A stretch of DNA of 64,000 bases, taken from positions 806,001 to 870,000 of the forward strand of contig JACKNV010000001.1 of the NCBI GenBank assembly GCA_024234735.1, in the 5' to 3' direction. The stretch's first letter is position 1. Every line of letters begins with the position of its first letter. This DNA is from Pseudomonadales bacterium. Its GTDB lineage: Bacteria > Pseudomonadota > Gammaproteobacteria > Pseudomonadales > Halieaceae. The position numbers were made by a program, and so were the translations under genes. A model generated the notes under the pieces. The model did no database searches. It worked only from the letters and a program-made list of their open reading frames with translations, and was not told the origin of the DNA. Shown piece after piece: positions 16,745 to 25,147 of the stretch.

Positions 16745-16773
16745 TTTAAATTTCTGCCAATTACTGCTATAGT
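16745..16773 (+). promoter_or_regulatory. Putative sigma-70 promoter of rne
   Basis: TTTAAA at 16745-16750 (4 of 6 matches to TTGACA) and TATAGT at 16768-16773, spacer 17 bp, with TG upstream of the -10 in an extended form. It would start a transcript near 16780. Confidence 0.5.
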
Positions 16774-16779
16774 CAGCCG

Positions 16780-17322
16780 GTGTGATCGCGCCAGCCCGTG
16801 AATGCAAACCGGTGCTGGCGACCATGCAACCCCCTGGCGAACGCTTGGGCCAGCCTATTAGAGAAGCTTGGTTCCGCCAGTACAAGATCACACCAACCAA
16901 AGGATGTCGTCATCCCCGGGAAGGTCGCGGGCCGCAATGCCCTGCCACCCGACTGTACTGAAGCAAACAGTGATGCCGGCAATTTAATAAACCGCGCAGC
17001 AGAGTCTGCCGGGACAAAGAATCAGTTATCCAGATAACACGGCGTCGTCGCAGGTCTCAGGTGCTGCGACACTAGCAAAAAGGCGAAAGCAGTACCACTA
17101 AACTTTCCCTTGAGGCGCTGTAGCGATCGCCGGCAACACGGCGGTTGGCGTTGACTAAACACCTGGGCGCCAGGAGCGGCGCAATCGACCCACGCCAGAG
17201 CCCGACGACTGGGAGCACGGCATAACCGGGTTTCTCCGCCTCCTGTGAACCGGCCCTGCTGGCCGGCCACATAGCTGATTCCTGCCCCGCCATGCCTGTT
17301 GCAACTAGGCTAATGGCTAATT
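16780..17322 (+). promoter_or_regulatory. Long 5' leader of rne
   Basis: About 540 bp between rluC and rne hold no supported protein gene. If the promoter at 16745-16773 is right, this is a leader of the same order as the one in E. coli, where RNase E binds structures in its own 5' UTR and shortens the mRNA half-life. Several inverted repeats are visible, such as GGCCGG near 17255-17272. The autoregulatory role is inferred from E. coli. Confidence 0.45.
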
Positions 17323-20037
17323 ATGAAGAAAATGTTAATCAATGCGACTCAACCTGAAGAGTTGCGCGTAGCACTGGTCGACGGGCAGCGCCTGTACGAC
17401 CTGGATATCGAAAACCGCACCCGGCTGCAGAAAAAGTCCAACATCTACAAAGGCAAGATCACCCGGGTTGAACCCAGCCTGGAGGCGGCCTTCGTGGAGT
17501 TTGGCGCGGAGCGCCACGGCTTCCTACCCCTCAAGGAGATTGCCCGGGAGTACTTCTATCGCAAGCCACCTGGTGACAGCGAGGGGCGGATGAAAATCAA
17601 GGACGTGGTCAAGGAAGGCACCGAGATCATCGTCCAGGTGGATAAGGAAGAGCGCGGCAACAAGGGCGCCGCCCTGACCACTTTCATCAGCCTGGCCGGC
17701 CGCTACATGGTGCTGATGCCGAACAATCCCCGGGCCGGCGGTATCTCCCGGCGCATCGATGGCGACGATCGCAGTGAACTGCGCGAGGCCCTCAGCGCCC
17801 TGGAGATTCCCGACGGCATGGGCGTGATCATCCGCACCGCCGGCGTCGGCCGCACCGCCGAAGAATTGCAGTGGGATCTCAATTACCTGCTGCAGCTGTG
17901 GGAGGCCATCAGCAAGGCCAATGCCGAGGTCAAGTCACCGGCACTGCTGTTCCAGGAAAGCAACGTCATCATCCGTGCCGTGCGCGATTACCTGCGCGAC
18001 GATGTCGACCAGGTGCTGATCGACTCCGAGGATGCCTACAAGCAGGCCACCGATTTCGTCAGCCTGGTCATGCCTCAGTATAAAAGCCGCATCCGGCTCT
18101 ACCAGGACAGTATCCCCCTGTTCAACCGCTTCCAGATCGAAAGCCAGATAGAAACGGCCTTCCAGCGCGAAGTGAGGCTGCCCTCTGGTGGCTCTATCGT
18201 CATCGACCCCACCGAGGCGCTGGTCTCCATCGACATCAACTCCGCGCGGGCGACCCGCGGCAGCGATATCGAGGAAACGGCCCTGCAAACCAACCTCGAG
18301 GCGGCCGACGAGATCGCTCGCCAGCTGCGCCTGCGCGACATGGGCGGCCTGGTCGTCATCGACTTCATCGACATGCTCGCGGCCCGCAACCAGCGGGCGG
18401 TGGAAAACCGGGTGCGCGACGCCCTGGCCATCGACCGCGCGCGGGTACAAGTGGGCCGTATTTCCCGTTTTGGCCTGCTGGAGATGTCCCGCCAGCGCCT
18501 GCGTCCCTCGCTCGGTGAAACCAGCGCCATTGTCTGCCCGCGCTGCAACGGCCAGGGCACCATCCGCGACACCAAGTCACTGGCCCTCTCCATACTGCGT
18601 CTGCTCGAGGAAGAGGCCATCAAGGAGCGCACCGTCGAAGTTCGCGCCATCGTTCCGGTGGATGTCGCGGCCTACCTGCTCAACGAGAAGCGGTCCGCCC
18701 TGAGCGAGATTGAACAGGTCACCAAATCCCGGGTGCTGGTCATCCCCAACCCCAATTTCGAAACCCCCCATTTCGAAGTGCAGCGCCTGCGTGACGACGA
18801 GGTCGAGGGCGACCACGAGGTCAGCTACAACATCGAGATCGCGGTACCGGATACGGAACTCATCAGCGACAGCCACAGCGCCGAGATTCCCGTGCAACGC
18901 GCCGCCGTGCAGAGTATTACGCCAACCGCCGCGCCGACCCCGGCTCCTGCTCCCACTCCGCCCCCCGCGGAGCCTGTCGCCCGGCAGGCGGCACCCGCCC
19001 CGGTGAGCAAGCCGCAGCGCGGCTTTCTGGCCCGCCTGCTGCCCGGCCTGTTCGGCGAACCCGAAGCGGAACAGGTGGAGGAAAAACCTGAACAGCAGCC
19101 GCGCCAGGCCGACGCCAGGCCGGCGCAGCGCCAGGGGCAGAAATCCCAGGGCAGCCGCAACAACCGGCGTCGCAGTAGCAGCGCCCAGGGTGAGCGACGC
19201 ACCCGCAACAAGAACGGCGACGAGCGCGACTCGCGCGCGCAAAACGGTAGCGAGCAGCCGAAACAGCGCCAACGCCCCGCGGATGCCGAGGGCGGCGGCA
19301 GTAGCCAGAGCAAACGCCGTGGCGGCCAGCGCAAGCGGCCCGCGGCACCTCGCGAAGAGGCGGCCAATGAAAACCTGGACGCGGTGGCCGAAACCACCGA
19401 CGAGGCGGGCCAGGACAAGCCGCGCCGGCGTCCCAGTGACATGAAGCGCAGCGAGCCGACGCGACGCCGTCGCAGCCGCAATCGCAAACCGCAGGATGGC
19501 GACCCCGCAACCCCGGTTGCAGACGCGACTGGCGAGGTTGATGCCGACCCCACCACGCCTGTTGTGGCGATAACGGAGACAGCGGCGACTGCCGGGGAAA
19601 GCCCCGTCGGCCAGGAACGTCCCCAGGCAGCGGCGGCGGAACCCACCGCGAGCGAACCTCCGGCGGTAAGCGAAGCTGCCGAGGAGGTAACGGCAGCAGC
19701 GGACGAAGCGCCGGCAAGCGCGGAGGCAGCCCCGCCACAGCAGCCGGAAGCACTCGCGCCCGAGCCCATGAAAGCCGAAGTGGCGCAGCGGGCCGCACCC
19801 GATATCGCCGAACCGGCCAGCACCGCCGGTATCAACGAGATGGGCCGCGCCTACAACGACCCCCGGGTCGAACCCCGCCCGGTGGGTGTGGTGGAGATCG
19901 TCACCTCTCACCCGATGCTGTTCGGCGACAGCGTGGCGCCGCCGGTAGCGCCCAGCGGCAGGGTTGCCCCCCGCGCGGTCAACGACCCGCGCGGGCCGCT
20001 GCCAGAGGCACAAACTTTCGCCGAGGCGGCGGGTTAA
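17323..20037 (+). CDS. rne: Ribonuclease E
   Basis: Essential endoribonuclease for mRNA decay and rRNA/tRNA processing and scaffold of the degradosome. The 904-residue protein starts MKKMLINATQPEELRVAL, with an S1 domain (about 38-120), catalytic Asp304 and Asp347 and the zinc-link cysteines Cys405 and Cys408 (CPRCNGQG). From about residue 535 the chain becomes disordered, rich in Pro/Ala/Glu and in Arg/Lys/Gln (RNA-binding), and ends with two NDPR motifs in a conserved-looking tail. It is shorter than E. coli RNase E (1061) only in this variable half. Confidence 0.97.
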   Translation: MKKMLINATQPEELRVALVDGQRLYDLDIENRTRLQKKSNIYKGKITRVEPSLEAAFVEFGAERHGFLPLKEIAREYFYRKPPGDSEGRMKIKDVVKEGTEIIVQVDKEERGNKGAALTTFISLAGRYMVLMPNNPRAGGISRRIDGDDRSELREALSALEIPDGMGVIIRTAGVGRTAEELQWDLNYLLQLWEAISKANAEVKSPALLFQESNVIIRAVRDYLRDDVDQVLIDSEDAYKQATDFVSLVMPQYKSRIRLYQDSIPLFNRFQIESQIETAFQREVRLPSGGSIVIDPTEALVSIDINSARATRGSDIEETALQTNLEAADEIARQLRLRDMGGLVVIDFIDMLAARNQRAVENRVRDALAIDRARVQVGRISRFGLLEMSRQRLRPSLGETSAIVCPRCNGQGTIRDTKSLALSILRLLEEEAIKERTVEVRAIVPVDVAAYLLNEKRSALSEIEQVTKSRVLVIPNPNFETPHFEVQRLRDDEVEGDHEVSYNIEIAVPDTELISDSHSAEIPVQRAAVQSITPTAAPTPAPAPTPPPAEPVARQAAPAPVSKPQRGFLARLLPGLFGEPEAEQVEEKPEQQPRQADARPAQRQGQKSQGSRNNRRRSSSAQGERRTRNKNGDERDSRAQNGSEQPKQRQRPADAEGGGSSQSKRRGGQRKRPAAPREEAANENLDAVAETTDEAGQDKPRRRPSDMKRSEPTRRRRSRNRKPQDGDPATPVADATGEVDADPTTPVVAITETAATAGESPVGQERPQAAAAEPTASEPPAVSEAAEEVTAAADEAPASAEAAPPQQPEALAPEPMKAEVAQRAAPDIAEPASTAGINEMGRAYNDPRVEPRPVGVVEIVTSHPMLFGDSVAPPVAPSGRVAPRAVNDPRGPLPEAQTFAEAAG

Positions 20038-20072
20038 TCCTGCTATTGCAGTGGCACAGGGCCGCACAGGCC

Positions 20073-20100
20073 TTGTGTCACATTAGCATCACTGTATAAT
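20073..20100 (+). promoter_or_regulatory. Promoter of tRNA-Ser(UGA)
   Basis: TTGTGT at 20073-20078 and a perfect TATAAT at 20095-20100, spaced 16 bp, 42 bp before the mature tRNA 5' end. Confidence 0.7.
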
Positions 20101-20142
20101 CTCGCCTGCCTCGCGCGGCCGAGGTCAACAACAAGGTTTTTC

Positions 20143-20230
20143 GGTGGGCTGGCTGAGTGGTCGAAAGCGGCGGTCTTGAAAACCGTTGAAGGGCAACCTT
20201 CCCGGGGTTCGAATCCCTGGCCCACCGCCA
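20143..20230 (+). tRNA. tRNA-Ser (anticodon UGA)
   Basis: 88-nt class II tRNA. The acceptor GGTGGGC pairs with GCCCACC, discriminator G, CCA encoded at 20228-20230; anticodon TGA at 20177-20179 in the loop CTTGAAA; long variable arm typical of serine. Confidence 0.97.
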
Positions 20231-20239
20231 CAAAGAGAA

Positions 20240-20270
20240 ACGGCACCTTCGCGGTGCCGTTTTTATTTTT
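20240..20270 (+). terminator. Rho-independent terminator after tRNA-Ser(UGA)
   Basis: Stem ACGGCACC/GGTGCCGT with a 5-nt loop, then TTTTATTTTT. An A-rich stretch on the other side means it could also end minus-strand transcripts from 20291-21502. Confidence 0.88.
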
Positions 20271-20290
20271 ACGTCATCCCTGGCAAAACC

Positions 20291-21007
20291 CTATTCGAGC
20301 TGGATATACATTGCCCTGTTACCGGCCGCGTCCACCGCATGCCGGATATCGACGCGCCGTCCCTGGGCTCGATCGAGCAGCTTCTCCATCAGTTCCCACT
20401 GTGGGTCCGCGCTGTCTTCCCCGGTCGCGACGACATCGCTCTCGGCATAGCTGATTCGGCAGATCGAGTTGCCGCACTCCATCCCTTTGATATCGAGGCC
20501 GTCCACCTCGTGCGCCACCTCTTCTATCGACTCCGCGAAGCCGTCCAACGCCATGCCCGAATCCATGGCAAATTCCTGCTCGGCCAGTTCACTGCTGGCC
20601 AGTGCCGCCATCTCCCGGGATTGGTTCCTGTGCTCGGAAAGGTCGCGGAATCCATCGGAGCCTGTCTGGCGCTGCCCTGCCACGCGCTCGCGTGCCAGTT
20701 GTTTCAGTGCGGTTTCCAACTTGGCGACCCGCACGGCGAGTTCCGCCGAATCCGGGTCGACTGTTTCGCGAGATGTGTTGCCGATCTGCGCGGCGAGTTG
20801 TTGCAGTTGCTTGCGAAGCTGGTGAACTTCCAGACGCAGATCAGTGCCGTTAGCAGCCGAAGTCGGGCCGGCAGCGTCGGGATAACCCGTTGCCAGCGGC
20901 GCTCGTGCCGACTCTCCTCCGCGCCGCCAGGCGGGCCCAAGCACCAGCAGCAGGGCTATTGATACACCTGCCGCGGTCAGCCCCGCTACCAGGTTTTCCC
21001 GCGCCAT
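20291..21007 (-). CDS. Membrane-anchored coiled-coil protein of unknown function
   Basis: Not recognised. The 238-residue protein has one N-terminal hydrophobic segment (about 8-24) that would anchor it in the inner membrane, a low-complexity linker, a predicted coiled coil at about 55-112 rich in Leu/Gln/Lys, and a compact C-terminal domain with Cys178 and Cys183 in ECGNSICRISY that could form a disulfide in the periplasm. It lies 9 bp downstream of another exported unknown and is presumably in one operon with it. Confidence 0.7.
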   Translation of the reverse strand: MARENLVAGLTAAGVSIALLLVLGPAWRRGGESARAPLATGYPDAAGPTSAANGTDLRLEVHQLRKQLQQLAAQIGNTSRETVDPDSAELAVRVAKLETALKQLARERVAGQRQTGSDGFRDLSEHRNQSREMAALASSELAEQEFAMDSGMALDGFAESIEEVAHEVDGLDIKGMECGNSICRISYAESDVVATGEDSADPQWELMEKLLDRAQGRRVDIRHAVDAAGNRAMYIQLE

Positions 21008-21016
21008 GCTCGCAGG

Positions 21017-21502
21017 TCAGAACCATTCCACCAGACTGACCGCGCCCTTGGGCGGCAGGATACACCTGACACTCAGGTAGTCGGCTTCGCTGACCAGGAC
21101 AATGTCTGACCAATACAGCAGGCCACTTTCACCGGCCGGAAGCGATGCAGAGTTGCCCACGCTTCTCACCGGGTTACCCGCGAAGTCGTTTTCCTCCAGT
21201 GCGCAGGAAAATTTCTGGGTACTGGTGCCGGTATTCACGACGGCCACGGACACTTCATAGGGAGCCAGGTTGAACGGCAGGATAACCGGGCACACGATCG
21301 GAAAAGTCGAACTGGGCGCTATGTTGATGGCCAGGCCGTCCTGCTGCCGGTAGAACTTGCGGGTGTCTTCCCCACCGGGGTTCTTGGGGTCACAGATGTA
21401 ACCGTTGGAAATACTCTCTCCATCCGAGAAAGCTATGAGGTTGAAGGTCAGGCCAAGTACCAGCACAGCGAATGAAAGCAGTAATTTCCCGGATTTATGC
21501 AT
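21017..21502 (-). CDS. Exported protein of unknown function
   Basis: Not recognised. The 161-residue protein begins with a clear Sec signal peptide (lysines at 3 and 6, hydrophobic 8-24, likely cleavage after about 25). The mature part has four cysteines (37, 71, 100, 147), enough for two disulfides, and a beta-rich pattern such as YEVSVAVVNTGTSTQKFSCAL. First gene of a two-gene minus-strand unit with the coiled-coil protein downstream. Confidence 0.7.
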   Translation of the reverse strand: MHKSGKLLLSFAVLVLGLTFNLIAFSDGESISNGYICDPKNPGGEDTRKFYRQQDGLAINIAPSSTFPIVCPVILPFNLAPYEVSVAVVNTGTSTQKFSCALEENDFAGNPVRSVGNSASLPAGESGLLYWSDIVLVSEADYLSVRCILPPKGAVSLVEWF

Positions 21503-21982
21503 TATTGATGTTTCCCCATATGAGTTGTCGATTATCGGACCTGAACCGTCGGTCGGGTCAAGGTGGCAACATACTCACCGCCCGCCAGGCCTCGCCCTCC
21601 AGATGCTACCACTTTTATTGCTGTTCCCGACAGGACCCCGGTCACAAACTCTACCGCAGCACTGCCTGGTGCCGGCACCTGCCGCAGCCTGTCACGGCTG
21701 CTAGAGCTCATACGCTATGTTACATATTACATTAATAGTGTTATTTATCTATCTGTATATTAATTGTTATTTACTAAAGAAAGGTAGATTGATGTGCGCC
21801 ACGCCAGGCAGCATCGCCGCCGCCAAGCGTATGCTGGGTATTGCGATGATGCGCGCGCCACTACACGCCGTCCCCCCGGGTGGCATTGACCGACTTTCTT
21901 TCTTGGTTTTTGGATATTTCGACCTTATTATCTGTCTCAGTAAGCAACGCACCTGACGTGCGCGTAACTATGGAGAGAATCG
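21503..21982. other. Intergenic region upstream of yccA
   Basis: 480 bp with no confident gene. It contains a markedly AT-rich stretch (about 21715-21790), then AAAGG followed 7 bp later by an ATG at 21792 that opens a 54-codon frame ending at 21956 just before yccA. That frame resembles no family I know. Divergent promoters for the exported protein and yccA should lie here, but I cannot place boxes with confidence. Confidence 0.6.
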
Positions 21983-22657
21983 ATGCAAGAAAAGAGCCTT
22001 TACAACATGAATGCCGCCGGCATGGAGTCGGCACTCAGCACCAACAAGGTGCTGAAAAACACGTACATGCTGTTGGGTCTTACCCTGCTGTTCAGTGCCG
22101 TGACCGCGGGTATATCCATGGCCATGGGCCTGGGCCAGGGCGCGGCGCTGATCCTGATGCTGGTGGGCTTCGGCCTGCTGTTCGTGGTCAATCGCACCGC
22201 TGACAGCGGCAAGGGGCTGCTGGCGATTTTCGGTTTCACCGGCGTCATGGGTGCCTCCATAGGCCCGATGCTCAACTTCTACCTGGCCATGCCCGGCGGC
22301 CCCGCGCTGGTGATGCAGGCGCTGGGGGGCACCGCTCTGGTGTTCTTCGGTCTGTCGGCCTACGCCCTCACCACCCGCAAGGATTTTTCCTTCATGGGCG
22401 GTTTCCTCATGGTGGGCCTGCTGGTGGTAGTGGTGGCGATGATCGCCAACATTTTCCTGGCGATTCCCGCGCTGTCGCTGACCATCTCCGCGGCCGTGGT
22501 AATGATCATGTCCGGGCTGATCCTGTTCGACACCAGCCGCATCATCAACGGTGGTGAGACCAACTACATTCGCGCGACCGTGTCGCTGTACCTGAACATC
22601 TACAACCTGTTCATTCACATGCTGAGCCTGCTCACCGCCCTCGGCGGCGACGACTGA
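21983..22657 (+). CDS. yccA: BI-1/YccA family inner membrane protein
   Basis: Seven-helix membrane protein of the Bax inhibitor-1 family; E. coli YccA binds and modulates the FtsH protease. The 224 residues begin with a short cytoplasmic segment then alternate hydrophobic helices, ending with the conserved FDTSRIINGGETNYIRATVSLYLNIYNLF region split here over two quotes: FDTSRIINGGETNY and SLYLNIYNLF. GGAGAG precedes the ATG. A strong terminator separates it from the tus genes, although the yccA-tusDCBE order is the same as in pseudomonads. Confidence 0.93.
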   Translation: MQEKSLYNMNAAGMESALSTNKVLKNTYMLLGLTLLFSAVTAGISMAMGLGQGAALILMLVGFGLLFVVNRTADSGKGLLAIFGFTGVMGASIGPMLNFYLAMPGGPALVMQALGGTALVFFGLSAYALTTRKDFSFMGGFLMVGLLVVVVAMIANIFLAIPALSLTISAAVVMIMSGLILFDTSRIINGGETNYIRATVSLYLNIYNLFIHMLSLLTALGGDD

Positions 22658-22678
22658 GGCCGCACCAGCGCGACCAGA

Positions 22679-22702
22679 CCCCGGCTCCTGCCGGGGTTTT
22701 TT
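22679..22702 (+). terminator. Rho-independent terminator after yccA
   Basis: CCCCGGC/GCCGGGG stem, TCCT loop, then six T residues. It lies between yccA and tusD, so tusDCBE needs its own promoter or readthrough. Confidence 0.9.
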
Positions 22703-22723
22703 CTTTGCGCTGCCGCCACTGCG

Positions 22724-23116
22724 ATGAACTACGCCCTGCTGGTCATGTCCTCTCCCGCTTCCGGCGCCTGTGCCGGCACCGCCGCGCGCTTCGCCCGCGC
22801 GCTGCTGGACGCAGGGCACCACATCCAGCGGGTTTTTTTCATGGACGAAGGGGTGAATTGCGCCTCGACCCTGGCGGTATTTCCCCAGGATGAGAGCGCC
22901 CCCCTGCAGGCCTGGGTGGAGCTTGCCGAACAGCATCGCATCGAGCTGGTGCTGTGCGTGACCTCCGCCCTGCGCTACGGGATACTGGACGATGGCGAAG
23001 CGCGGCGCCACGAACGCCCCGCCGCCAGCATTCACCCGAGCTTCACCATCTCCGGGCTGGGCCAGCTGGTGGACGCCGTGGCGGGCTCCGACAGGCTGGT
23101 GACCTTCGGAGGCTGA
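22724..23116 (+). CDS. tusD: Sulfurtransferase complex subunit TusD
   Basis: Sulfur carrier of the TusBCD hexamer that relays persulfide from TusA to TusE for 2-thiouridine synthesis at tRNA position 34. The 130-residue DsrE-fold protein has the active cysteine Cys78 in LVLCVTSALRYG, at the same position as in E. coli. It starts the tusDCBE run; tusC begins 5 bp after its stop. Confidence 0.94.
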   Translation: MNYALLVMSSPASGACAGTAARFARALLDAGHHIQRVFFMDEGVNCASTLAVFPQDESAPLQAWVELAEQHRIELVLCVTSALRYGILDDGEARRHERPAASIHPSFTISGLGQLVDAVAGSDRLVTFGG

Positions 23117-23121
23117 GACGG

Positions 23122-23493
23122 ATGCAGACAACAGCAAACAACAGTGCACTTGTCATCATTCGCCAGCCACCTTACAGCGGCAGTCTTGCTCGCGCCGGCA
23201 TCGATACGGCCCTCGCCCACGCCGCATTCGAGCGCCCTCTGGAGGTGCTGTTCATGGGCGACGGCGTACTGCAGCTGCTGCCGGACCAGGCTCCCGAGTC
23301 ACTGGGCAGGAAAAGCCTGGCGCGGCTACTCGCCTCGCTGCCCCTGTACGGTATCGAGCAGGTGTACGCCGATGCCGAGGCCGCCACGCGCTACCGGCTG
23401 GACCTCGCCCGGGCGCCGCTGGCAGTGGTGCCGTTGACAGCCTCAGCCATGGGCGATTTACTGCGCGCCCACGATAACCTGCTGGGGTTCTGA
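23122..23493 (+). CDS. tusC: Sulfurtransferase complex subunit TusC
   Basis: DsrF-like structural subunit of the TusBCD complex, 123 residues, with the family pattern of IIRQPPYSGSLARAGIDTAL near the N-terminus and LEVLFMGDGVLQLL in the middle. The start ATG 23122 lies 5 bp after the tusD stop; the frame is open further upstream, but that part overlies tusD. Next gene tusB begins 2 bp downstream. Confidence 0.92.
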   Translation: MQTTANNSALVIIRQPPYSGSLARAGIDTALAHAAFERPLEVLFMGDGVLQLLPDQAPESLGRKSLARLLASLPLYGIEQVYADAEAATRYRLDLARAPLAVVPLTASAMGDLLRAHDNLLGF

Positions 23494-23495
23494 GC

Positions 23496-23786
23496 ATGAT
23501 CCTGCACACCCTCAACGCCAGCCCTGCGCAGCAGGCCTTTGCCGACTGCCTGCGCCTGGTCGCCCCCGGGGATCACATCCTGTTGCTCGGCAACGGCGTC
23601 TATGCCGCCCTGGCCGACAGCCCGGCCAGGGCCCGGCTGGATGCCTGCGGTGCCGAGCTGCATGTTCTGCACCGGGACGCCGCCGCGGCCGGCATCCTGG
23701 CGCAACTGGATGGCGCAATCACGGTAGATATGGCGGGATTCGTCACCCTTTCGGAGCGCTGCTCCCGCCAGCTCGCCTGGTTCTGA
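23496..23786 (+). CDS. tusB: Sulfurtransferase complex subunit TusB
   Basis: DsrH-like subunit of the TusBCD sulfur relay, 96 residues. It shows the usual start MILHTLNASP and the GDHILLLGNGVYAAL segment. Position between tusC (2 bp) and tusE (5 bp) confirms the assignment, since TusB sequences alone are weakly conserved. Confidence 0.92.
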   Translation: MILHTLNASPAQQAFADCLRLVAPGDHILLLGNGVYAALADSPARARLDACGAELHVLHRDAAAAGILAQLDGAITVDMAGFVTLSERCSRQLAWF

Positions 23787-23791
23787 GCACC

Positions 23792-24109
23792 ATGCTGCCC
23801 GCCGATGCATTTGACAGGGAGGGATTCCTGCGCCGCCTGGATAGCTGGAGCCCGGAGGTTGCCGAGCAGATTGCCGCGCGCGAGCAGCTGACGCTGACCG
23901 ACGCCCACTGGGAGATCATCGCCCTGTTGCGCGAGTACTACCGCGAGTTCGACAGCTCCCCCGCGATGCGTCCGCTGGTCAGGTATTGCGCTCTCAAACT
24001 GGGCAGCGACAAGGGCAGGAGCATCTACCTGATGACACTTTTCCCCGGCTCCCCCGCCAAGCTGGGCAGCAAAATCGCCGGCCTGCCCAAGCCGGCCAAC
24101 TGCCTGTAG
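23792..24109 (+). CDS. tusE: TusE/DsrC-family sulfur acceptor
   Basis: Receives persulfide from TusD and passes it to MnmA on tRNA. The 105-residue protein has the flexible C-terminal tail GLPKPANCL, with the reactive penultimate-type Cys104 expected for TusE/DsrC, and the helix LTLTDAHWEIIALLREYY. The second cysteine of dissimilatory DsrC, ten residues earlier, is missing, which favours the tRNA-thiolation role. Confidence 0.95.
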   Translation: MLPADAFDREGFLRRLDSWSPEVAEQIAAREQLTLTDAHWEIIALLREYYREFDSSPAMRPLVRYCALKLGSDKGRSIYLMTLFPGSPAKLGSKIAGLPKPANCL

Positions 24110-24118
24110 GGAGCCCGC

Positions 24119-25147
24119 GTGAGCACCGACTTGTTCCAGCAACCACCGACAGAGCACCCCTTCGCGCCGTTTGTCCGCATTCTCGGCAAGGGCAGGACCG
24201 GCAGCCGCTCGCTGAGCAGGGACGAGGCCAGAACGGCTTTCGCCATGGTGCTGCGCGGCGACGCGCAGCCCCTGCAGGTGGGTGCGTTTCTGATGCTGCT
24301 GCGGGTCAAGGAAGAGACCGGCGAAGAGCTGGCTGGATTCGTGGACGCCTGCCGCGAGCAGATGAGCCCGCCCCCTACCGGCCTGGCCGCGGACCTGGAC
24401 TGGTCCAGTTACGCCGGCAAGAAACACCAGCACCCGTGGTACATCCTGGCGATCAAGCTGCTGGCGCAAGCGGGCTACCGCATACTCATTCACGGTTGCG
24501 ACGGCCACACCAGCGGCCGCCTGTATACTGAACAGGCGCTGAACGCGCTCGACCTGCCGGTGGCCACCGGTTGGGAGGTGGCGGCATTACAGCTTGAGAC
24601 ACAGGGCTTCAGCTACCTGCCGCTGCGCGCCTTCTGCCCGGAGTTGCACCAGCTGGTTCAGTTGCGGCCGCTGCTCGGGCTGCGCTCCCCGGTGAACACC
24701 CTCACCCGCATGTTGAACCCCCTGCGCGCGCCCTGCAGTATCCAGAGTATTTTTCACCCCAGCTACGCCGCCCTGCACCAGCAGGCGGATATGCTGCTGG
24801 GGCAGCCCCGTGCACTGGTGTTCAAGGGTGACAGCGGCGAAGTGGAGATCAAGCCGAGCGCGGATACCCGGCTTTATTACCTGGCCGATGCGCAAGCCTT
24901 CGAGCTTACCCTGCCGCGTCGCCTAACCGAGCGGGTAACGGCGGTGGAGACACCCGCCGTCGAGCCCCTGCGGGCCCTGTGGCAGGGCTCCCGCCACGAC
25001 GCCTACGCCCTGGAGGCGGTGCTGGGCACTACCGCCGCCGCCCTGGTGCTGCTGGAACCCACCCTGGACCTGACAGCCGCCCGCGAGCAGGCGGCCACGC
25101 TGTGGCGGCAGCGCGCACCCACGCTGCTCGGCAACGGAGCGAACTGA
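24119..25147 (+). CDS. ybiB: YbiB/TrpD2-type glycosyl transferase-fold protein
   Basis: Homologue of anthranilate phosphoribosyltransferase of the TrpD2/YbiB group, whose E. coli member binds nucleic acids rather than making tryptophan. The 342 residues show the N-terminal helical domain with GDAQPLQVGAFLMLLRVKEET and the phosphoribosyl-like HGCDGHTSGR loop. It begins at GTG 24119, 9 bp after tusE, and its stop overlaps the trmA start (TGATG), placing it with tRNA-modifying genes. Confidence 0.85.
   Translation: MSTDLFQQPPTEHPFAPFVRILGKGRTGSRSLSRDEARTAFAMVLRGDAQPLQVGAFLMLLRVKEETGEELAGFVDACREQMSPPPTGLAADLDWSSYAGKKHQHPWYILAIKLLAQAGYRILIHGCDGHTSGRLYTEQALNALDLPVATGWEVAALQLETQGFSYLPLRAFCPELHQLVQLRPLLGLRSPVNTLTRMLNPLRAPCSIQSIFHPSYAALHQQADMLLGQPRALVFKGDSGEVEIKPSADTRLYYLADAQAFELTLPRRLTERVTAVETPAVEPLRALWQGSRHDAYALEAVLGTTAAALVLLEPTLDLTAAREQAATLWRQRAPTLLGNGAN

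Noticed and set aside
18577..20067. Minus-strand 496-codon frame opposite rne
   Set aside because: Arises from the Arg/Ala/Pro-rich tail of RNase E read backwards.
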